From Virgibacillus doumboii (GTDB lineage: Bacteria; Bacillota; Bacilli; Bacillales; Amphibacillaceae), in assembly GCF_902806455.1 (NCBI RefSeq), contig NZ_CADCWQ010000002.1:186001-250000 (forward strand): a DNA stretch of 64,000 nucleotides, read 5' to 3'. Under the pieces are notes generated by a model, which did not search any database, was not told the origin of the DNA, and worked only from the letters and a program-made list of their open reading frames with translations. Shown piece after piece: positions 1 through 8,893 of the stretch (the first letter of the stretch is position 1; the number at the start of each line of letters is the position of its first letter). The translations under genes and the position numbers were made by a program.

Positions 1-1
1 G

Positions 2-2206
2 GAGCTTCCTGCAACGATTCCGACAATTGCTGTCGGCAATATTAGCAATGGCATTGAATTGCCAATGCACAAACTGGTGCTTATAACTGAAAATGAACTG
101 TTTAAAAGCAAAACGAAACGTCCGCGTAAAAAGCAAAAAATCTCAAATGCAGAGCGGATTAAAAACTATCAGGAACTCAAGGCAGGCGATTATGTAGTTC
201 ATTCCAATCATGGTATTGGTAAATATTTAGGAATTGAAACCCTTGAGGTTAATGATCTGCATAAAGATTATATGCTGATTAAATATTCTGGTGATGACAA
301 ACTTTTTGTACCGATTGATCAAATTGATCTAGTACAAAAGTTTGTCGGGTCAGAAGGTAAGGAGCCTAAGCTGTATAAGCTGGGAGGAAGTGAATGGACG
401 AAAGTAAAACGGAAGGTTCAGTCTTCTGTTGAGGACATTGCTGATGACTTGATTAAACTTTACGCTGAACGTGAAGCACGTAAAGGGTTTGCTTTTTCAG
501 AGGAAACCGAAATGCAGCGTGATTTTGAAGCCTCTTTTCCGTATCAGGAAACAGAGGATCAATTGCGTTGTATTGCTGAAATCAAAGAAGATATGGAACG
601 GGAGCGGCCAATGGACCGTCTACTTTGTGGTGATGTTGGTTACGGCAAAACCGAAGTCGCCATCCGTGCAGCCTTTAAGGCAGTGGCAGATGGTAAGCAG
701 GTAGCCATACTGGTGCCAACAACTATTTTAGCGCAGCAGCATTTTGAAACGGTACAGGAGCGGTTCCAGGATCATGCAGTTAATATTGGCATGTTAAGCA
801 GGTTCCGTACAAAGAAGCAGCAGAAAGAAACACTTGAAGGGCTGCGAAAAGGACTTGTTGATATCGTAATCGGTACCCATCGTTTATTATCTAAAGATGT
901 GCAATACCGTGATTTGGGGTTGCTTGTTGTCGATGAAGAGCAACGCTTCGGTGTAAAACACAAAGAAAAAATTAAACAACTGAAAACGAATGTTGATGTA
1001 CTTACATTAACAGCAACCCCAATCCCAAGAACATTGCATATGTCGATGCTCGGTGTCCGTGATTTATCCGTTATTGAAACACCACCTGAAAATCGTTTTC
1101 CGATACAAACCTATGTAATGGAATATAATCCTGTTTTCATGCGGGAAGCAATTGAACGTGAAATGGCACGAGGTGGACAGGTCTTTTTCCTGTATAATCG
1201 TGTGGAAAATATCGATAAAGTGGCTAGGGATCTTGGGATGCTTGTTGATGATGTACGAATTGCGGTTGCACATGGGCAGATGAACGAGACAGAACTGGAA
1301 AGCGTTATTTTTGCCTTCCTGGAAGGTGAATATGATGTGCTGGTAAGTACCACAATCATTGAGACTGGCGTTGACATTCCAAATGTAAATACGCTGATTG
1401 TTAATGATGCGGATCGGATGGGCCTGAGTCAGCTTTATCAGCTGCGAGGCCGGGTTGGACGTTCTAATCGTGTTGCCTACGCATACTTTACGTATCAGCG
1501 GGATAAGGTATTGACCGAAATTGCTGAAAAACGGCTGGAAGCGATTAAACAATTTACTGAACTTGGTTCCGGATTTAAGATTGCGATGCGCGACTTGTCC
1601 ATCCGGGGTGCCGGTAATCTATTAGGGTCCCAGCAGCATGGGTTTATCGACTCTGTCGGGTTTGACATGTATTCGCAAATGTTAAAAGACGCCATAGATG
1701 CCCGTAAACATGGAAAAGAACTTGACGATATAACCCCATTTGATCCGGAATTGACACTTAATATTGATGCATATATTCCAGAAACGTATATTAGCGATGA
1801 GAAACAAAAAATTGACATGTATAAACAGTTTCAATCAATCGAGTCAACCGATGATATGGGTGATTTACGTGATGAGTTAATTGATCGTTTTGGTGATTAT
1901 CCGGAAGAAGTGGAAAATTTATTTGTCGTATCTTCGTTAAAAAAACACGCCAAAGAGCAGCGGGTTGAATCGATACATGAAAAAAATAAAAAAACAGAAA
2001 TGCTGGTCGACGAAGATCGGAGTCAGCAAATCGATGGTTCTAAATTATTTGAACTCGCCAATCAATTCGGACGTGACATCCAACTTGGAACGGAAGGCAA
2101 TAAATTGAAAGTTGTCTTCAAATGGACACGTGATACACTGCCGCAGCGATATGATATTACGGAAGACTTTATTAAACAGCTGGCAGAAGTTAACCGGGAA
2201 GATTAA
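2..2206 (+). CDS. mfd: Transcription-repair coupling factor Mfd, 5'-truncated by window edge
   Basis: The last 734 codons of Mfd, the SF2 DNA translocase that pushes stalled RNA polymerase off DNA and recruits UvrA. The reading frame is open from base 2, upstream of the first internal ATG at 59, so the gene begins outside the window. Visible parts in order: the CarD/RID-like RNA-polymerase interaction domain ([16 protein letters not shown]), translocase motif I (GDVGYGKTE), the Walker B variant DEEQRFG, motif III (TATPIPRT), the helicase C-terminal lobe with QLRGRVGRS, and a C-terminal D7-like domain from about 1750. Mfd is usually about 1150-1180 residues, so roughly a third is missing. Its place directly before spoVT matches B. 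subtilis. Confidence 0.97.
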   Translation, partial: ELPATIPTIAVGNISNGIELPMHKLVLITENELFKSKTKRPRKKQKISNAERIKNYQELKAGDYVVHSNHGIGKYLGIETLEVNDLHKDYMLIKYSGDDKLFVPIDQIDLVQKFVGSEGKEPKLYKLGGSEWTKVKRKVQSSVEDIADDLIKLYAEREARKGFAFSEETEMQRDFEASFPYQETEDQLRCIAEIKEDMERERPMDRLLCGDVGYGKTEVAIRAAFKAVADGKQVAILVPTTILAQQHFETVQERFQDHAVNIGMLSRFRTKKQQKETLEGLRKGLVDIVIGTHRLLSKDVQYRDLGLLVVDEEQRFGVKHKEKIKQLKTNVDVLTLTATPIPRTLHMSMLGVRDLSVIETPPENRFPIQTYVMEYNPVFMREAIEREMARGGQVFFLYNRVENIDKVARDLGMLVDDVRIAVAHGQMNETELESVIFAFLEGEYDVLVSTTIIETGVDIPNVNTLIVNDADRMGLSQLYQLRGRVGRSNRVAYAYFTYQRDKVLTEIAEKRLEAIKQFTELGSGFKIAMRDLSIRGAGNLLGSQQHGFIDSVGFDMYSQMLKDAIDARKHGKELDDITPFDPELTLNIDAYIPETYISDEKQKIDMYKQFQSIESTDDMGDLRDELIDRFGDYPEEVENLFVVSSLKKHAKEQRVESIHEKNKKTEMLVDEDRSQQIDGSKLFELANQFGRDIQLGTEGNKLKVVFKWTRDTLPQRYDITEDFIKQLAEVNRED

Positions 2207-2271
2207 AATTAAGGCTGTATTACAAAAGATTGTTTGTTATTTGCACTAAATTAGCGAATGAAACCTTACTT

Positions 2272-2418
2272 AACAATTTGCATAGACTGCGAACTACTTT
2301 GAAATAAGTTGAGTGGAAAAACATCGCTGCGGAAAGCGAGTATATTCCAGCTGCGGTGGTTAGAAAGCCTTACTAACTTATTACTAATCGGATTTAGTTC
2401 GCATTTTATGTCAACTGC
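2272..2418. repeat. Short MITE-like element R1 (internal-deletion copy)
   Basis: About 147 bp between mfd and spoVT. The left part (CATAGACTGCGAACTACTTT) matches the left end of the 435-bp element at 18880-19314. The right part, from GCGGAAAGCGAGTATATTCC to TTTAGTTCGCATTTTATG, matches the right end of that element almost base for base. The ends form an imperfect terminal inverted repeat around TGCGAACT. It is best read as a deletion derivative of the longer element. The rest of 2207-2528 shows no gene. Confidence 0.75.
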
Positions 2419-2529
2419 AAAAAACAATATAGTTTAGGCAAACAGCCAAATTTAATTACAATAGTTTAGAATCAATACAATGTTTGTTGCCATCAGGACA
2501 GGAGTGGAAGCCAGTTTTTTCTAATAAAA

Positions 2530-2559
2530 TGTATAGTTCTGGTAAGTTGATTCATACTA
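2530..2559 (+). promoter_or_regulatory. Sigma-G-type promoter of spoVT
   Basis: TGTATA (2530-2535), 17 nt, then CATACTA (2553-2559). This closely matches the forespore sigma-G consensus, and spoVT is a known sigma-G gene in B. subtilis. Confidence 0.7.
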
Positions 2560-2599
2560 AAACCACAACTGGTGTTTTTTTACACATGGAGGAATAAGT

Positions 2600-2638
2600 A
2601 TGAGTTACATACACCAGAACAATCATCATGGAAAGTGA
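2600..2638 (+). CDS. Possible 12-residue leader peptide upstream of spoVT
   Basis: ATG at 2600 is preceded by a strong Shine-Dalgarno sequence (GGAGGA, 2588-2593). It opens a 12-codon frame reading MSYIHQNNHHGK and ending in TGA at 2636-2638, about 10 nt before the spoVT start. The stop overlaps the spoVT ribosome binding site region, which would suit translational coupling. No homologue is recognised, and it may be only a spurious frame. Confidence 0.35.
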   Translation: MSYIHQNNHHGK

Positions 2639-2648
2639 GGCTTCAAAG

Positions 2649-3185
2649 ATGAAGGCAACAGGTATTGTACGTCGAATTGATGATTTAGGAAGAGTAGTTA
2701 TCCCAAAAGAAATCAGGCGAACATTGCGTATTCGTGAAGGAGATCCATTAGAAATATTTGTTGACAGAGAAGGCGAAGTAATCTTAAAAAAATATTCACC
2801 TATTAATGAGTTGGGAAGTTTTGCGCAGGAATACGCAGAAGCATTGTTTGATTCACTGCAATATCCCGTACTGATTTGTGACCGGGATGAGATTATCGCT
2901 GTAGCCGGGGAGTCCAAAAAAGATTATTTAAATAAAAGTATTGGATCACAACTTGAAAAAACAATGGAAAACCGTACACAGGTATTTGAAACGGAATCAG
3001 CTTCACTCGAAGTTATCCAAGGTAATGAGGAAGAGCTTGATTCATATTGTATAAGCCCTATTATTGCAAATGGTGACCCAATCGGTTGTGTCATGATTGT
3101 ATCCAGGGAAGGCAAAAAGCTTAGTAATGTTGAGCAAAAGTCGGTTGAAACTGCCGCTGGGTTTATGGCAAAACAAATGGAATAG
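2649..3185 (+). CDS. spoVT: Stage V sporulation regulator SpoVT
   Basis: A 178-residue DNA-binding regulator that acts in the forespore on sigma-G genes and spore coat and germination properties. The N-terminal AbrB-type swapped-hairpin domain (MKATGIVRRIDDLGRVVIPK, residues 1-50) and the C-terminal GAF-like domain, ending ETAAGFMAKQME, are both complete. The start at 2649 gives exactly the 178 aa of the B. subtilis protein as I recall it. The upstream in-frame ATG at 2628 would add seven non-conserved residues. The Shine-Dalgarno sequence is GTGAGG at 2635-2640. It is transcribed alone, between a sigma-G promoter and a terminator. Confidence 0.97.
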   Translation: MKATGIVRRIDDLGRVVIPKEIRRTLRIREGDPLEIFVDREGEVILKKYSPINELGSFAQEYAEALFDSLQYPVLICDRDEIIAVAGESKKDYLNKSIGSQLEKTMENRTQVFETESASLEVIQGNEEELDSYCISPIIANGDPIGCVMIVSREGKKLSNVEQKSVETAAGFMAKQME

Positions 3186-3198
3186 CAGTAAGATATAG

Positions 3199-3240
3199 AA
3201 CAAAAACCAGATGTGCACTTTCTGGTTTTTGTTCTTTTTT
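3199..3240 (+). terminator. Intrinsic terminator after spoVT
   Basis: Inverted repeat AACAAAAACCAG / CTGGTTTTTGTT followed by a T-rich run. Confidence 0.85.
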
Positions 3241-3580
3241 ATTGCTAAGGAGTTAAGTGGACATATGTTTCGCTGCGGGGTCAATAAACGCATCATTATC
3301 CTGCACATTTAACTGGATAAAAGAAAATATGTCCGTGAACATCTTAATAACGCTTGTTTTGCCACATTTAACGGAATAAATGTCCGCATAAACTCAGTTC
3401 TGTAACGATAACGCCCTGACCCCTTTTATATTTATAATCGTTTCCCGGCGAAAAAAAGTGTCATGGCAAAATTTTTATTTCATGCCACTTTTTCGGATTC
3501 CCATTCGATTATAGTAGTAATAGGACCTAATCTACCCTTATGCTATAATGGATATAAATTATTAGGGAAAGGCGTTTGTC
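3241..3580 (+). promoter_or_regulatory. spoVT-spoVB intergenic region with spoVB promoter
   Basis: A 340-bp non-coding gap. It holds two diverged copies of a word reading CACATTTAAC...ATGTCCG (about 3302-3334 and 3363-3389) and a long imperfect hairpin at 3449-3495 (CGAAAAA...GTG / CATGCCACTTTTTCG). An extended -10 box, TGCTATAAT (3541-3549), lies 32 nt before the spoVB start. No good -35 box is visible, which fits an extended -10 promoter. Confidence 0.5.
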
Positions 3581-5167
3581 ATGGAGGGGAATGAGAACAA
3601 TAAGTTAGTAAAAGGTGCTTTGCTCCTGACATTGGCAGGATTGATTGGCAAGGTGTTAAGCGCCGGCTACCGGATTCCGTTGCAAAATCTGACAGGAGAT
3701 ATCGGGTTTTACATCTATCAGCAAGTATATTCTTTTCTCGCTATTGCTTTGATTTTATCACTGTACGGATTCCCTTCAGCAATATCGAAAATGATTAATG
3801 AGCTTAAAGCACAGGGTTCGGGGCCTACGTTTAAACATTTTTATTTACCGATTTTCCTGCTGCTTTCATTCATTTGCGGAACTATTTTCTTGTTTTTGTT
3901 TTTTAATGCGAAAGAAATAGCGGTATGGGTAGGGGATCCTAATCTGCAAAAAATGTATGAGTATGCAGCATTCGCCTTTTTGCTTATTCCCTTTTCCAGT
4001 TTGTTGCGCGGGGTATCGCAGGGAATGCTTCAAATGAAACCGACTGCGTATTCACAAATAAGTGAGCAAATGGTTCGTGTCTTTTTAATCATATCTGCTG
4101 CTGTGTTCATTTATGTACAGTCAGAAGACATTTACATGATTGGACAGGCTGCAGCACTCGCTTCTATATTCGGTGCAATAGCTGCAATTCTGATACTGGG
4201 TTTCTTTTTTATGAAGCGTAAACCTGTTAGTCATAACAGCTATGACATTCCCTGGAGTTATTACGTGAAGACACTTTTAACGTTAGGGGTAGTCGCAGCC
4301 TTAAATCATATGGTATTAATTATTATTCAATTTGCTGATACGTTCACATTGGTCCCCAGTCTAATGGAATATGGGCTATCGCAGCTTGATGCGATGCAGG
4401 CAAAGGGTATATTTGATCGCGGTCAGCCATTGATTCAACTTGGCACCGTATTAGGCTCATCATTTGCGCTGGCATTGATACCTACAATTTCAAGGGAAAA
4501 ACTAAACAAAGACCCAACTGTATTTTATGTATATATCCAAAGTGCATTGGTATTCAGTTTTTATCTGGCGATTGGAGCAACACTTGGATTAATCCTTATT
4601 TTTCCTGAAGCGAATACATTACTCTATCAAAATGGAAAAGGTACTTTCAGTTTACAAATCCTTGTGATTGCTATTTTTCTTAGTTCAATTGCCATAACGG
4701 CAGCGTCTATATTGCAGGGATTAGGTTATATTAAACGAACAGCAGGCTTTATCATGGTTGCATTTTTTATTAAATGGATCGGCAACCAGGTGCTGGTGCC
4801 TTTTTTTGGAATTACTGGAAGTGCAGCTGCCACCGTTTTCAGTCTGGCTGTACTTGCCATACTTATGCTGGTCGCATTGAAACGTAAGCTGCCGTCCCTT
4901 CAAGTGGAAAGGCAAATTAACTGGCGTGCGCTCGTGGTTGCTGCAGGCGGAATGACTGTATATTTAGCTGCAGTGGATTATCTTGTTGGAGATATAGAGT
5001 CACGGCTTGTCTTATTACTGTATGTTATTTTTATTTCGATTACGGGAGCATGTATCTACACGTTGTTGCTGTTACGGTTCAAAGCATTCACGGAAAAAGA
5101 GTTATCGATGCTGCCATTTGCTTCATTACTGATCCGAATTCATAAAGAGAGGGAAAAGAATGTCTAA
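3581..5167 (+). CDS. SpoVB/MurJ-type polysaccharide or lipid II flippase (YabM-like)
   Basis: A 528-residue integral membrane protein of the MOP/MviN family, with about 14 hydrophobic segments and an N-terminal LVKGALLLTLAGLIGKVLSAGYR signature broken by short polar turns. The family moves lipid-linked cell-wall precursors across the membrane. Relatives with this neighbourhood (YabM, SpoVB, YkvU) act in vegetative or spore cortex peptidoglycan synthesis. The Shine-Dalgarno sequence GGGAAAGG is 8 nt before the ATG. The 3' end overlaps yabN by 8 nt, so the two are translationally coupled. Paralogues cannot be told apart from sequence alone, so no symbol is given. Confidence 0.88.
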   Translation: MEGNENNKLVKGALLLTLAGLIGKVLSAGYRIPLQNLTGDIGFYIYQQVYSFLAIALILSLYGFPSAISKMINELKAQGSGPTFKHFYLPIFLLLSFICGTIFLFLFFNAKEIAVWVGDPNLQKMYEYAAFAFLLIPFSSLLRGVSQGMLQMKPTAYSQISEQMVRVFLIISAAVFIYVQSEDIYMIGQAAALASIFGAIAAILILGFFFMKRKPVSHNSYDIPWSYYVKTLLTLGVVAALNHMVLIIIQFADTFTLVPSLMEYGLSQLDAMQAKGIFDRGQPLIQLGTVLGSSFALALIPTISREKLNKDPTVFYVYIQSALVFSFYLAIGATLGLILIFPEANTLLYQNGKGTFSLQILVIAIFLSSIAITAASILQGLGYIKRTAGFIMVAFFIKWIGNQVLVPFFGITGSAAATVFSLAVLAILMLVALKRKLPSLQVERQINWRALVVAAGGMTVYLAAVDYLVGDIESRLVLLLYVIFISITGACIYTLLLLRFKAFTEKELSMLPFASLLIRIHKEREKNV

Positions 5168-6608
5168 CAAAATAGAGATTATCGGACTGGGGGCAGGAAA
5201 TTTAGATCAATTGCCACTCGGTGTCTACAAAAAAATAACGAACACAAACCATTCTGTCTTTGTCCGAACGAAAGATCATCCGGTCATAAACGCATTGCAA
5301 AATGAAGGAGTTTCTTTTACATCATTCGACCATATCTATGAAACATCTGATCAATTTGAAACAGTTTATCAGAACATAACAGAAATTCTGTTGGAAGAAG
5401 CAGCCGGGTCTTCCGTTATTTATGCTGTTCCCGGTCATCCAATGCTTGCTGAAAAAACGGTACAGCTATTGCTGGAGCAGGAAAAAGTGACGGTTGAGGT
5501 TAGTGGTGGACAAAGTTACCTGGATGATTTATTTACCGCGTTAAAAATAGACCCAATTGACGGGTTCCAATTCGTTGATGGGACAGGATTTGACCGCAGT
5601 CAGCTGAATTACCGGCAACATATCATTTTTTGCCAGGTGTATGATCATTTTATTGCATCCGACGTCAAATTGTCGCTGTTGGAGGATCTGCCGCCAGACC
5701 ATTCTATCTCAGTCGTTGAGGCTGCAGGGAGTAACCAGGAAAAAATTACAAAAGTCCCGCTTGAAGAACTGGATCGTTCAATTGAAGTATCCAATTTAAC
5801 CTCCGTCTATATTCCACCTGTCCCTTCACATATGCTGAACCATACATTTTCCCGATTAAGGGAAGTAATTGCGGTATTGCGCGGACCTGATGGTTGCCCT
5901 TGGGATAAAAAACAAACCCATGAAACATTGCGTGAGTATGCGGTAGAAGAGGTTTATGAACTGATTGAGGCAATTGATGAGCAGGATGATGAAGGAATTG
6001 TTGAGGAGCTGGGTGACATTCTTCTGCAGGTGATGCTCCACAGTCAGATTGGTGAGGATGATGGTTACTTTACAGTCAATGAGGTTATCGGTTCAATCAC
6101 CAACAAAATGATTCACCGTCATCCACATATTTTTGCCGATAAGTCTGTTGAATCTATCGATGACGTCTATAAAACATGGGATGCATTGAAGCAGGAAGAA
6201 AAAGGAGAATACCGAAAATCAGTACTGGATGGTATTCCTGCAGGCCTGCCAGCACTCAGCAAAGCATATAAACTTCAGAAAAAGGCAGCTAAAGTTGGCT
6301 TTGATTGGGACGATATAAATGATATATGGAAAAAATTGCGGGAAGAGCTTGACGAAGTTCGTGTTGCAATTGCGAATCAACATGAAACGGAAGTAGAGAA
6401 GGAGCTGGGCGACGTATTATTTGTACTTGCCAATATAGCAAGGTATTATAAAGTGAACCCGGAAATCGCCCTAAATCAAACGAATCAGAAGTTCACATCA
6501 AGATTTTCTTATATTGAAGAGCAACTGGATGAGCAGGGGAAAGATATCCATGAAACATCATTAAATGAAATGGATTATCATTGGAATCAAGCAAAAGAAA
6601 GAGAGTGA
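5160..6608 (+). CDS. yabN: YabN: tetrapyrrole methylase-like domain fused to MazG pyrophosphohydrolase
   Basis: 482 residues in two parts. Residues 1-220 form an S-adenosylmethionine-dependent tetrapyrrole methylase fold (GLGAGNLDQLPLG near the N-terminus, PGHPMLAEKTV). Residues 230-482 form a nucleoside triphosphate pyrophosphohydrolase MazG module with two repeats; the first carries EEVYE...EELGD metal-binding residues and the second REELDE...EKELGD. MazG hydrolyses NTPs to NMP and pyrophosphate and is thought to clean aberrant nucleotides. The methylase substrate is unknown. It overlaps the upstream flippase gene and is followed by rqcP after 4 nt. Confidence 0.95.
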   Translation: MSNKIEIIGLGAGNLDQLPLGVYKKITNTNHSVFVRTKDHPVINALQNEGVSFTSFDHIYETSDQFETVYQNITEILLEEAAGSSVIYAVPGHPMLAEKTVQLLLEQEKVTVEVSGGQSYLDDLFTALKIDPIDGFQFVDGTGFDRSQLNYRQHIIFCQVYDHFIASDVKLSLLEDLPPDHSISVVEAAGSNQEKITKVPLEELDRSIEVSNLTSVYIPPVPSHMLNHTFSRLREVIAVLRGPDGCPWDKKQTHETLREYAVEEVYELIEAIDEQDDEGIVEELGDILLQVMLHSQIGEDDGYFTVNEVIGSITNKMIHRHPHIFADKSVESIDDVYKTWDALKQEEKGEYRKSVLDGIPAGLPALSKAYKLQKKAAKVGFDWDDINDIWKKLREELDEVRVAIANQHETEVEKELGDVLFVLANIARYYKVNPEIALNQTNQKFTSRFSYIEEQLDEQGKDIHETSLNEMDYHWNQAKERE

Positions 6609-6612
6609 TTAT

Positions 6613-6870
6613 TTGCGATTGGATAAATTTTTGAAAGTTTCCAGACTGATTAAACGCCGTACATTGGCAAAAGAAGTAGCAGACCAAGGGCGTATCACGA
6701 TTAATGGAAACCAGGCGAAAGCTTCATCAACCGTATCTGTTGGTGATGAAATGGTAATTAAATTCGGACAGAAATTAGTGACACTTGAGGTTAATTCTCT
6801 GAAGGAAGCTGTCAAAAAAGATGAGGCAGAAATGCTGTATAAGGTGATTAAAGAAGAAAAAGTAAACTAG
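6613..6870 (+). CDS. rqcP: RqcP (YabO), S4-domain ribosome quality control factor
   Basis: An 85-residue S4 RNA-binding protein of the Hsp15 type (MRLDKFLKVSRLIKRRTLAKE). In B. subtilis RqcP binds stalled 50S subunits with RqcH and supports alanine tailing of nascent chains. Start: TTG at 6613 gives the conserved MRLDKFLK beginning and the usual length. The in-frame ATG at 6565 lies inside yabN and would add 16 unrelated residues. It is 4 nt downstream of the yabN stop, so it is part of the same operon. Confidence 0.93.
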   Translation: MRLDKFLKVSRLIKRRTLAKEVADQGRITINGNQAKASSTVSVGDEMVIKFGQKLVTLEVNSLKEAVKKDEAEMLYKVIKEEKVN

Positions 6871-6875
6871 CATAG

Positions 6876-6905
6876 TTCTATACTTGTCCTCCTATTCATA
6901 CATTT
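6876..6905 (+). promoter_or_regulatory. Possible sigma-E promoter of yabP-yabQ
   Basis: CATACATTT (6897-6905) resembles the sigma-E -10 consensus. A weaker CTATACT-like -35 lies about 12-14 nt upstream. The yabP operon is mother-cell expressed in B. subtilis. The -35 assignment is uncertain. Confidence 0.45.
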
Positions 6906-6929
6906 ATAATGATAAGGAGGGCGAAGTAT

Positions 6930-7229
6930 ATGAATTATTATGAAAAAGAACCTGTTCAGCGTGTTCAAAGAGAGCATGTAGTAACAGTTAACAACCGAAA
7001 AGAATTGGAGATAACCGGTGTTAAAGAAGTTGACAGCTTCGATAATGAGGAGTTTTTGCTGGAAACGGTGATGGGATATCTGATCGTTCGCGGTCAGAAC
7101 CTGCAATTGAAAAATCTGGACGTCGGGGAAGGCCTGGTTACAATCAAAGGAAAAGTATATGAGCTTTCCTATGTGGATGAACATAGTCAGGAGAAAGCTA
7201 AAGGATTCTTTAGCAAGCTATTCAGATGA
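6930..7229 (+). CDS. yabP: Spore cortex/coat protein YabP
   Basis: A 99-residue YabP/YqfC-family protein, needed with YabQ for normal spore cortex and coat formation in the mother cell. The family core ELEITGVKEVDSFDNEEFLL and VRGQNLQLKNLDVGEGLVTIKG is complete. The start is the ATG at 6930, behind AAGGAGG (6914-6920) at 9 nt; the upstream in-frame start at 6909 overlaps the promoter region. It overlaps yabQ by 4 nt. Confidence 0.95.
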   Translation: MNYYEKEPVQRVQREHVVTVNNRKELEITGVKEVDSFDNEEFLLETVMGYLIVRGQNLQLKNLDVGEGLVTIKGKVYELSYVDEHSQEKAKGFFSKLFR

Positions 7230-7825
7230 CACTCAGTGTTCAATTTTTAACGATGATTTCCATGGTTTTGGGCGGCTTTTATTTGGGTATAATACAAGAT
7301 ACCCACCGCCGCTTCTCCATTCACTGGAAGCAAAATAAGTTTCTGACTTATTTTATGGAAATCAGCTTCTGGCTTACCCAGACGATGCTGCTATATTATG
7401 TTTTGTTCCAGGTGAACAGCGGTGAACTCAGGTTCTATGTATTTGCTGCCAATTTACTTGGCTTCTCCATTTATCAGGTTTTTGCTGCGAATGCATATAA
7501 GCGGTTTTTGGAGCATGTAATCAGGGTTTGCCTGAATGTCTATCAGTTTATTGAAAAAGTAGTTCAGAGGCTTATCATCACTCCTGTAAAGTTTCTGATC
7601 CAGTTACTGATAACGACCGTCCTTTTCCTGGCAAACTTGCTGATGACTGTGATTCGTTATGTGGCGAAAATTATTTTTACGCCAATTTCGTGGCTATTTC
7701 AGCGTCTCTTTCGTCTGCTTCCAAAAAACATCCAAAATTATTTACACAAATTAGCAGGGTTTTATAGTACAATAGAGAATATAGTTAAGAAATGGTTGAA
7801 ATATTTCCCGTTTAAAAGGAGGTAG
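7226..7825 (+). CDS. yabQ: Spore cortex biosynthesis membrane protein YabQ
   Basis: 199 residues. The N-terminal half is strongly hydrophobic, with several membrane segments (FLTMISMVLGGFYLG, FLTYFMEISFWLTQTMLLYYVLF). The basic tail ends KYFPFKRR. YabQ is a mother-cell membrane protein required for cortex formation. ATGA overlap with yabP, and the stop abuts divIC. Confidence 0.93.
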   Translation: MTLSVQFLTMISMVLGGFYLGIIQDTHRRFSIHWKQNKFLTYFMEISFWLTQTMLLYYVLFQVNSGELRFYVFAANLLGFSIYQVFAANAYKRFLEHVIRVCLNVYQFIEKVVQRLIITPVKFLIQLLITTVLFLANLLMTVIRYVAKIIFTPISWLFQRLFRLLPKNIQNYLHKLAGFYSTIENIVKKWLKYFPFKRR

Positions 7826-7831
7826 ATGTCT

Positions 7832-8212
7832 GTGACTGCAAAGAAAAAAACAGTAACGCGACTTGATTCAAGTTATATGAATCAATATGATGCATACATA
7901 GAAAGACAAAAGAGAAAGAAACAGCGCTTAATCCGTCGTCTTGTGTTATTTTCTATTGTAGTAGCAGTCACTGTCGGCAGCCTGGCAACGTACCATTTTA
8001 ACCAGCGTGCACTGCAGGAAGAAAAAAAGGAACAATACGAACAAATGGAAGAAAAGCTAGCCAATTTGGAACAGCAGGAAAAAAATCTTAAAGAAGAGAT
8101 TAAATTACTGAATAATGAGGAATACGTGTTAGAGATAGCCCGAACGAACTATTTTTTCTCCAAAGAAGGAGAATTAATATTTAATATTCCGGAAGAGGAC
8201 CCCTCTTATTGA
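7832..8212 (+). CDS. divIC: Cell division protein DivIC
   Basis: A bitopic divisome protein of about 126 residues (FtsB family) that works with FtsL and DivIB at the septum. It has a basic cytoplasmic segment, one membrane span at about residues 33-55 (RRLVLFSIVVAVTVGSLATY), then an extracytoplasmic coiled coil rich in E/K/L heptads and a conserved C-terminal globular end (ARTNYFFSKEGELIFNIPE). Two starts are possible: ATG at 7826, only 3 nt from AAGGAGG (7816-7822), and GTG at 7832, at the optimal 9 nt. GTG is preferred, though ATG would add just two residues. Confidence 0.92.
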   Translation: MTAKKKTVTRLDSSYMNQYDAYIERQKRKKQRLIRRLVLFSIVVAVTVGSLATYHFNQRALQEEKKEQYEQMEEKLANLEQQEKNLKEEIKLLNNEEYVLEIARTNYFFSKEGELIFNIPEEDPSY

Positions 8213-8238
8213 CACACTTTTACAAGCTTAGCTATAAT
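8209..8238 (+). promoter_or_regulatory. Sigma-A promoter of yabR
   Basis: TTGACA (8209-8214), 18 nt, TATAAT (8233-8238). The -35 box overlaps the divIC stop codon, so yabR has its own transcription start. Confidence 0.8.
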
Positions 8239-8285
8239 ATATAAGAACTATATTTTTCAAACTTTTAAGGAGGAGCATTTTTTTT

Positions 8286-8669
8286 ATGTCAATCGAAGTA
8301 GGCAGCAAGCTGAATGGAAAGGTAACGGGTATTACTAATTTTGGAGCCTTCGTGGAAATTGGTGAAGGTAAAACAGGGCTGGTCCATATTAGTGAAGTTG
8401 CCGACAATTATGTGAAAGACATTAATGAACACCTTAGCGTAGGTGATGAGGTTAAGGTTAAAGTTATTAATGTCGAAAAGGATGGCAAGATTGGCTTATC
8501 CATTAAGAAAGCGAAGGATAAACCAGCACGCCCAAGAAATAACCGTGATCGCGGTGAATCTTTTGAATCCAAGATGAATAAATTTCTGAAGGATTCAGAC
8601 GAACGCTTAGCCTCTTTGAAGAAGCACACGGAATCCAAACGCGGAGGTCGAGGTGCTAAAAGAGGATAG
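8286..8669 (+). CDS. yabR: S1 RNA-binding domain protein YabR
   Basis: A 127-residue protein. One S1/OB-fold domain occupies residues 3-75 (GSKLNGKVTGITNFGAFVEIGEG, GLVHISEV, GLSIKKAK), followed by a basic, disordered tail (RPRNNRDRGES...GGRGAKRG). It belongs to the general stress protein 13/YabR family, thought to bind RNA or ribosomes; no precise function is established. The Shine-Dalgarno sequence is AAGGAGG. It is monocistronic, between its promoter and a strong terminator. Confidence 0.93.
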   Translation: MSIEVGSKLNGKVTGITNFGAFVEIGEGKTGLVHISEVADNYVKDINEHLSVGDEVKVKVINVEKDGKIGLSIKKAKDKPARPRNNRDRGESFESKMNKFLKDSDERLASLKKHTESKRGGRGAKRG

Positions 8670-8708
8670 CAGCTGCTGTCTATATAGGATGCTCTATTCA
8701 CTATAAAA

Positions 8709-8755
8709 TAAAAAAAAGCAGGAATCACTTTAAATAGTGGTTCCTGCTTTTTTTG
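8709..8755 (+). terminator. Intrinsic terminator after yabR
   Basis: Near-perfect stem AAAAAAAGCAGGAATCACT / AGTGGTTCCTGCTTTTTTT. The A/T tails allow function on both strands. Confidence 0.9.
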
Positions 8756-8762
8756 GATTCAT

Positions 8763-8892
8763 CAGAAGCCAGAGGTCAGAAGTCGGATAAGAGGTGAAAA
8801 TCGGCAAACCGCCGATTTCTTTTATAAAAATAAAAAAGTCGGCAACTTGCCGACTTTTCTCTGACCTCTGACCTCTTGCCTCTAACTTCTGT
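8763..8892. repeat. Nested inverted repeats of GAGGTCAGAAGTCGG words
   Basis: Outer arms near 8763-8795 (CAGAGGTCAGAAGTCGG...AAGAGG) and 8860-8892 (CTCTGACCTCTGACCTC...) are inverted copies. They enclose two smaller hairpins: AAATCGGC/GCCGATTT at 8799-8820 and AAAAAGTCGGCAA/TTGCCGACTTTT at 8831-8858. The inner hairpins look like terminators facing the tRNA gene. A related word recurs in both rRNA leaders. Confidence 0.6.
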
Positions 8893-8893
8893 A

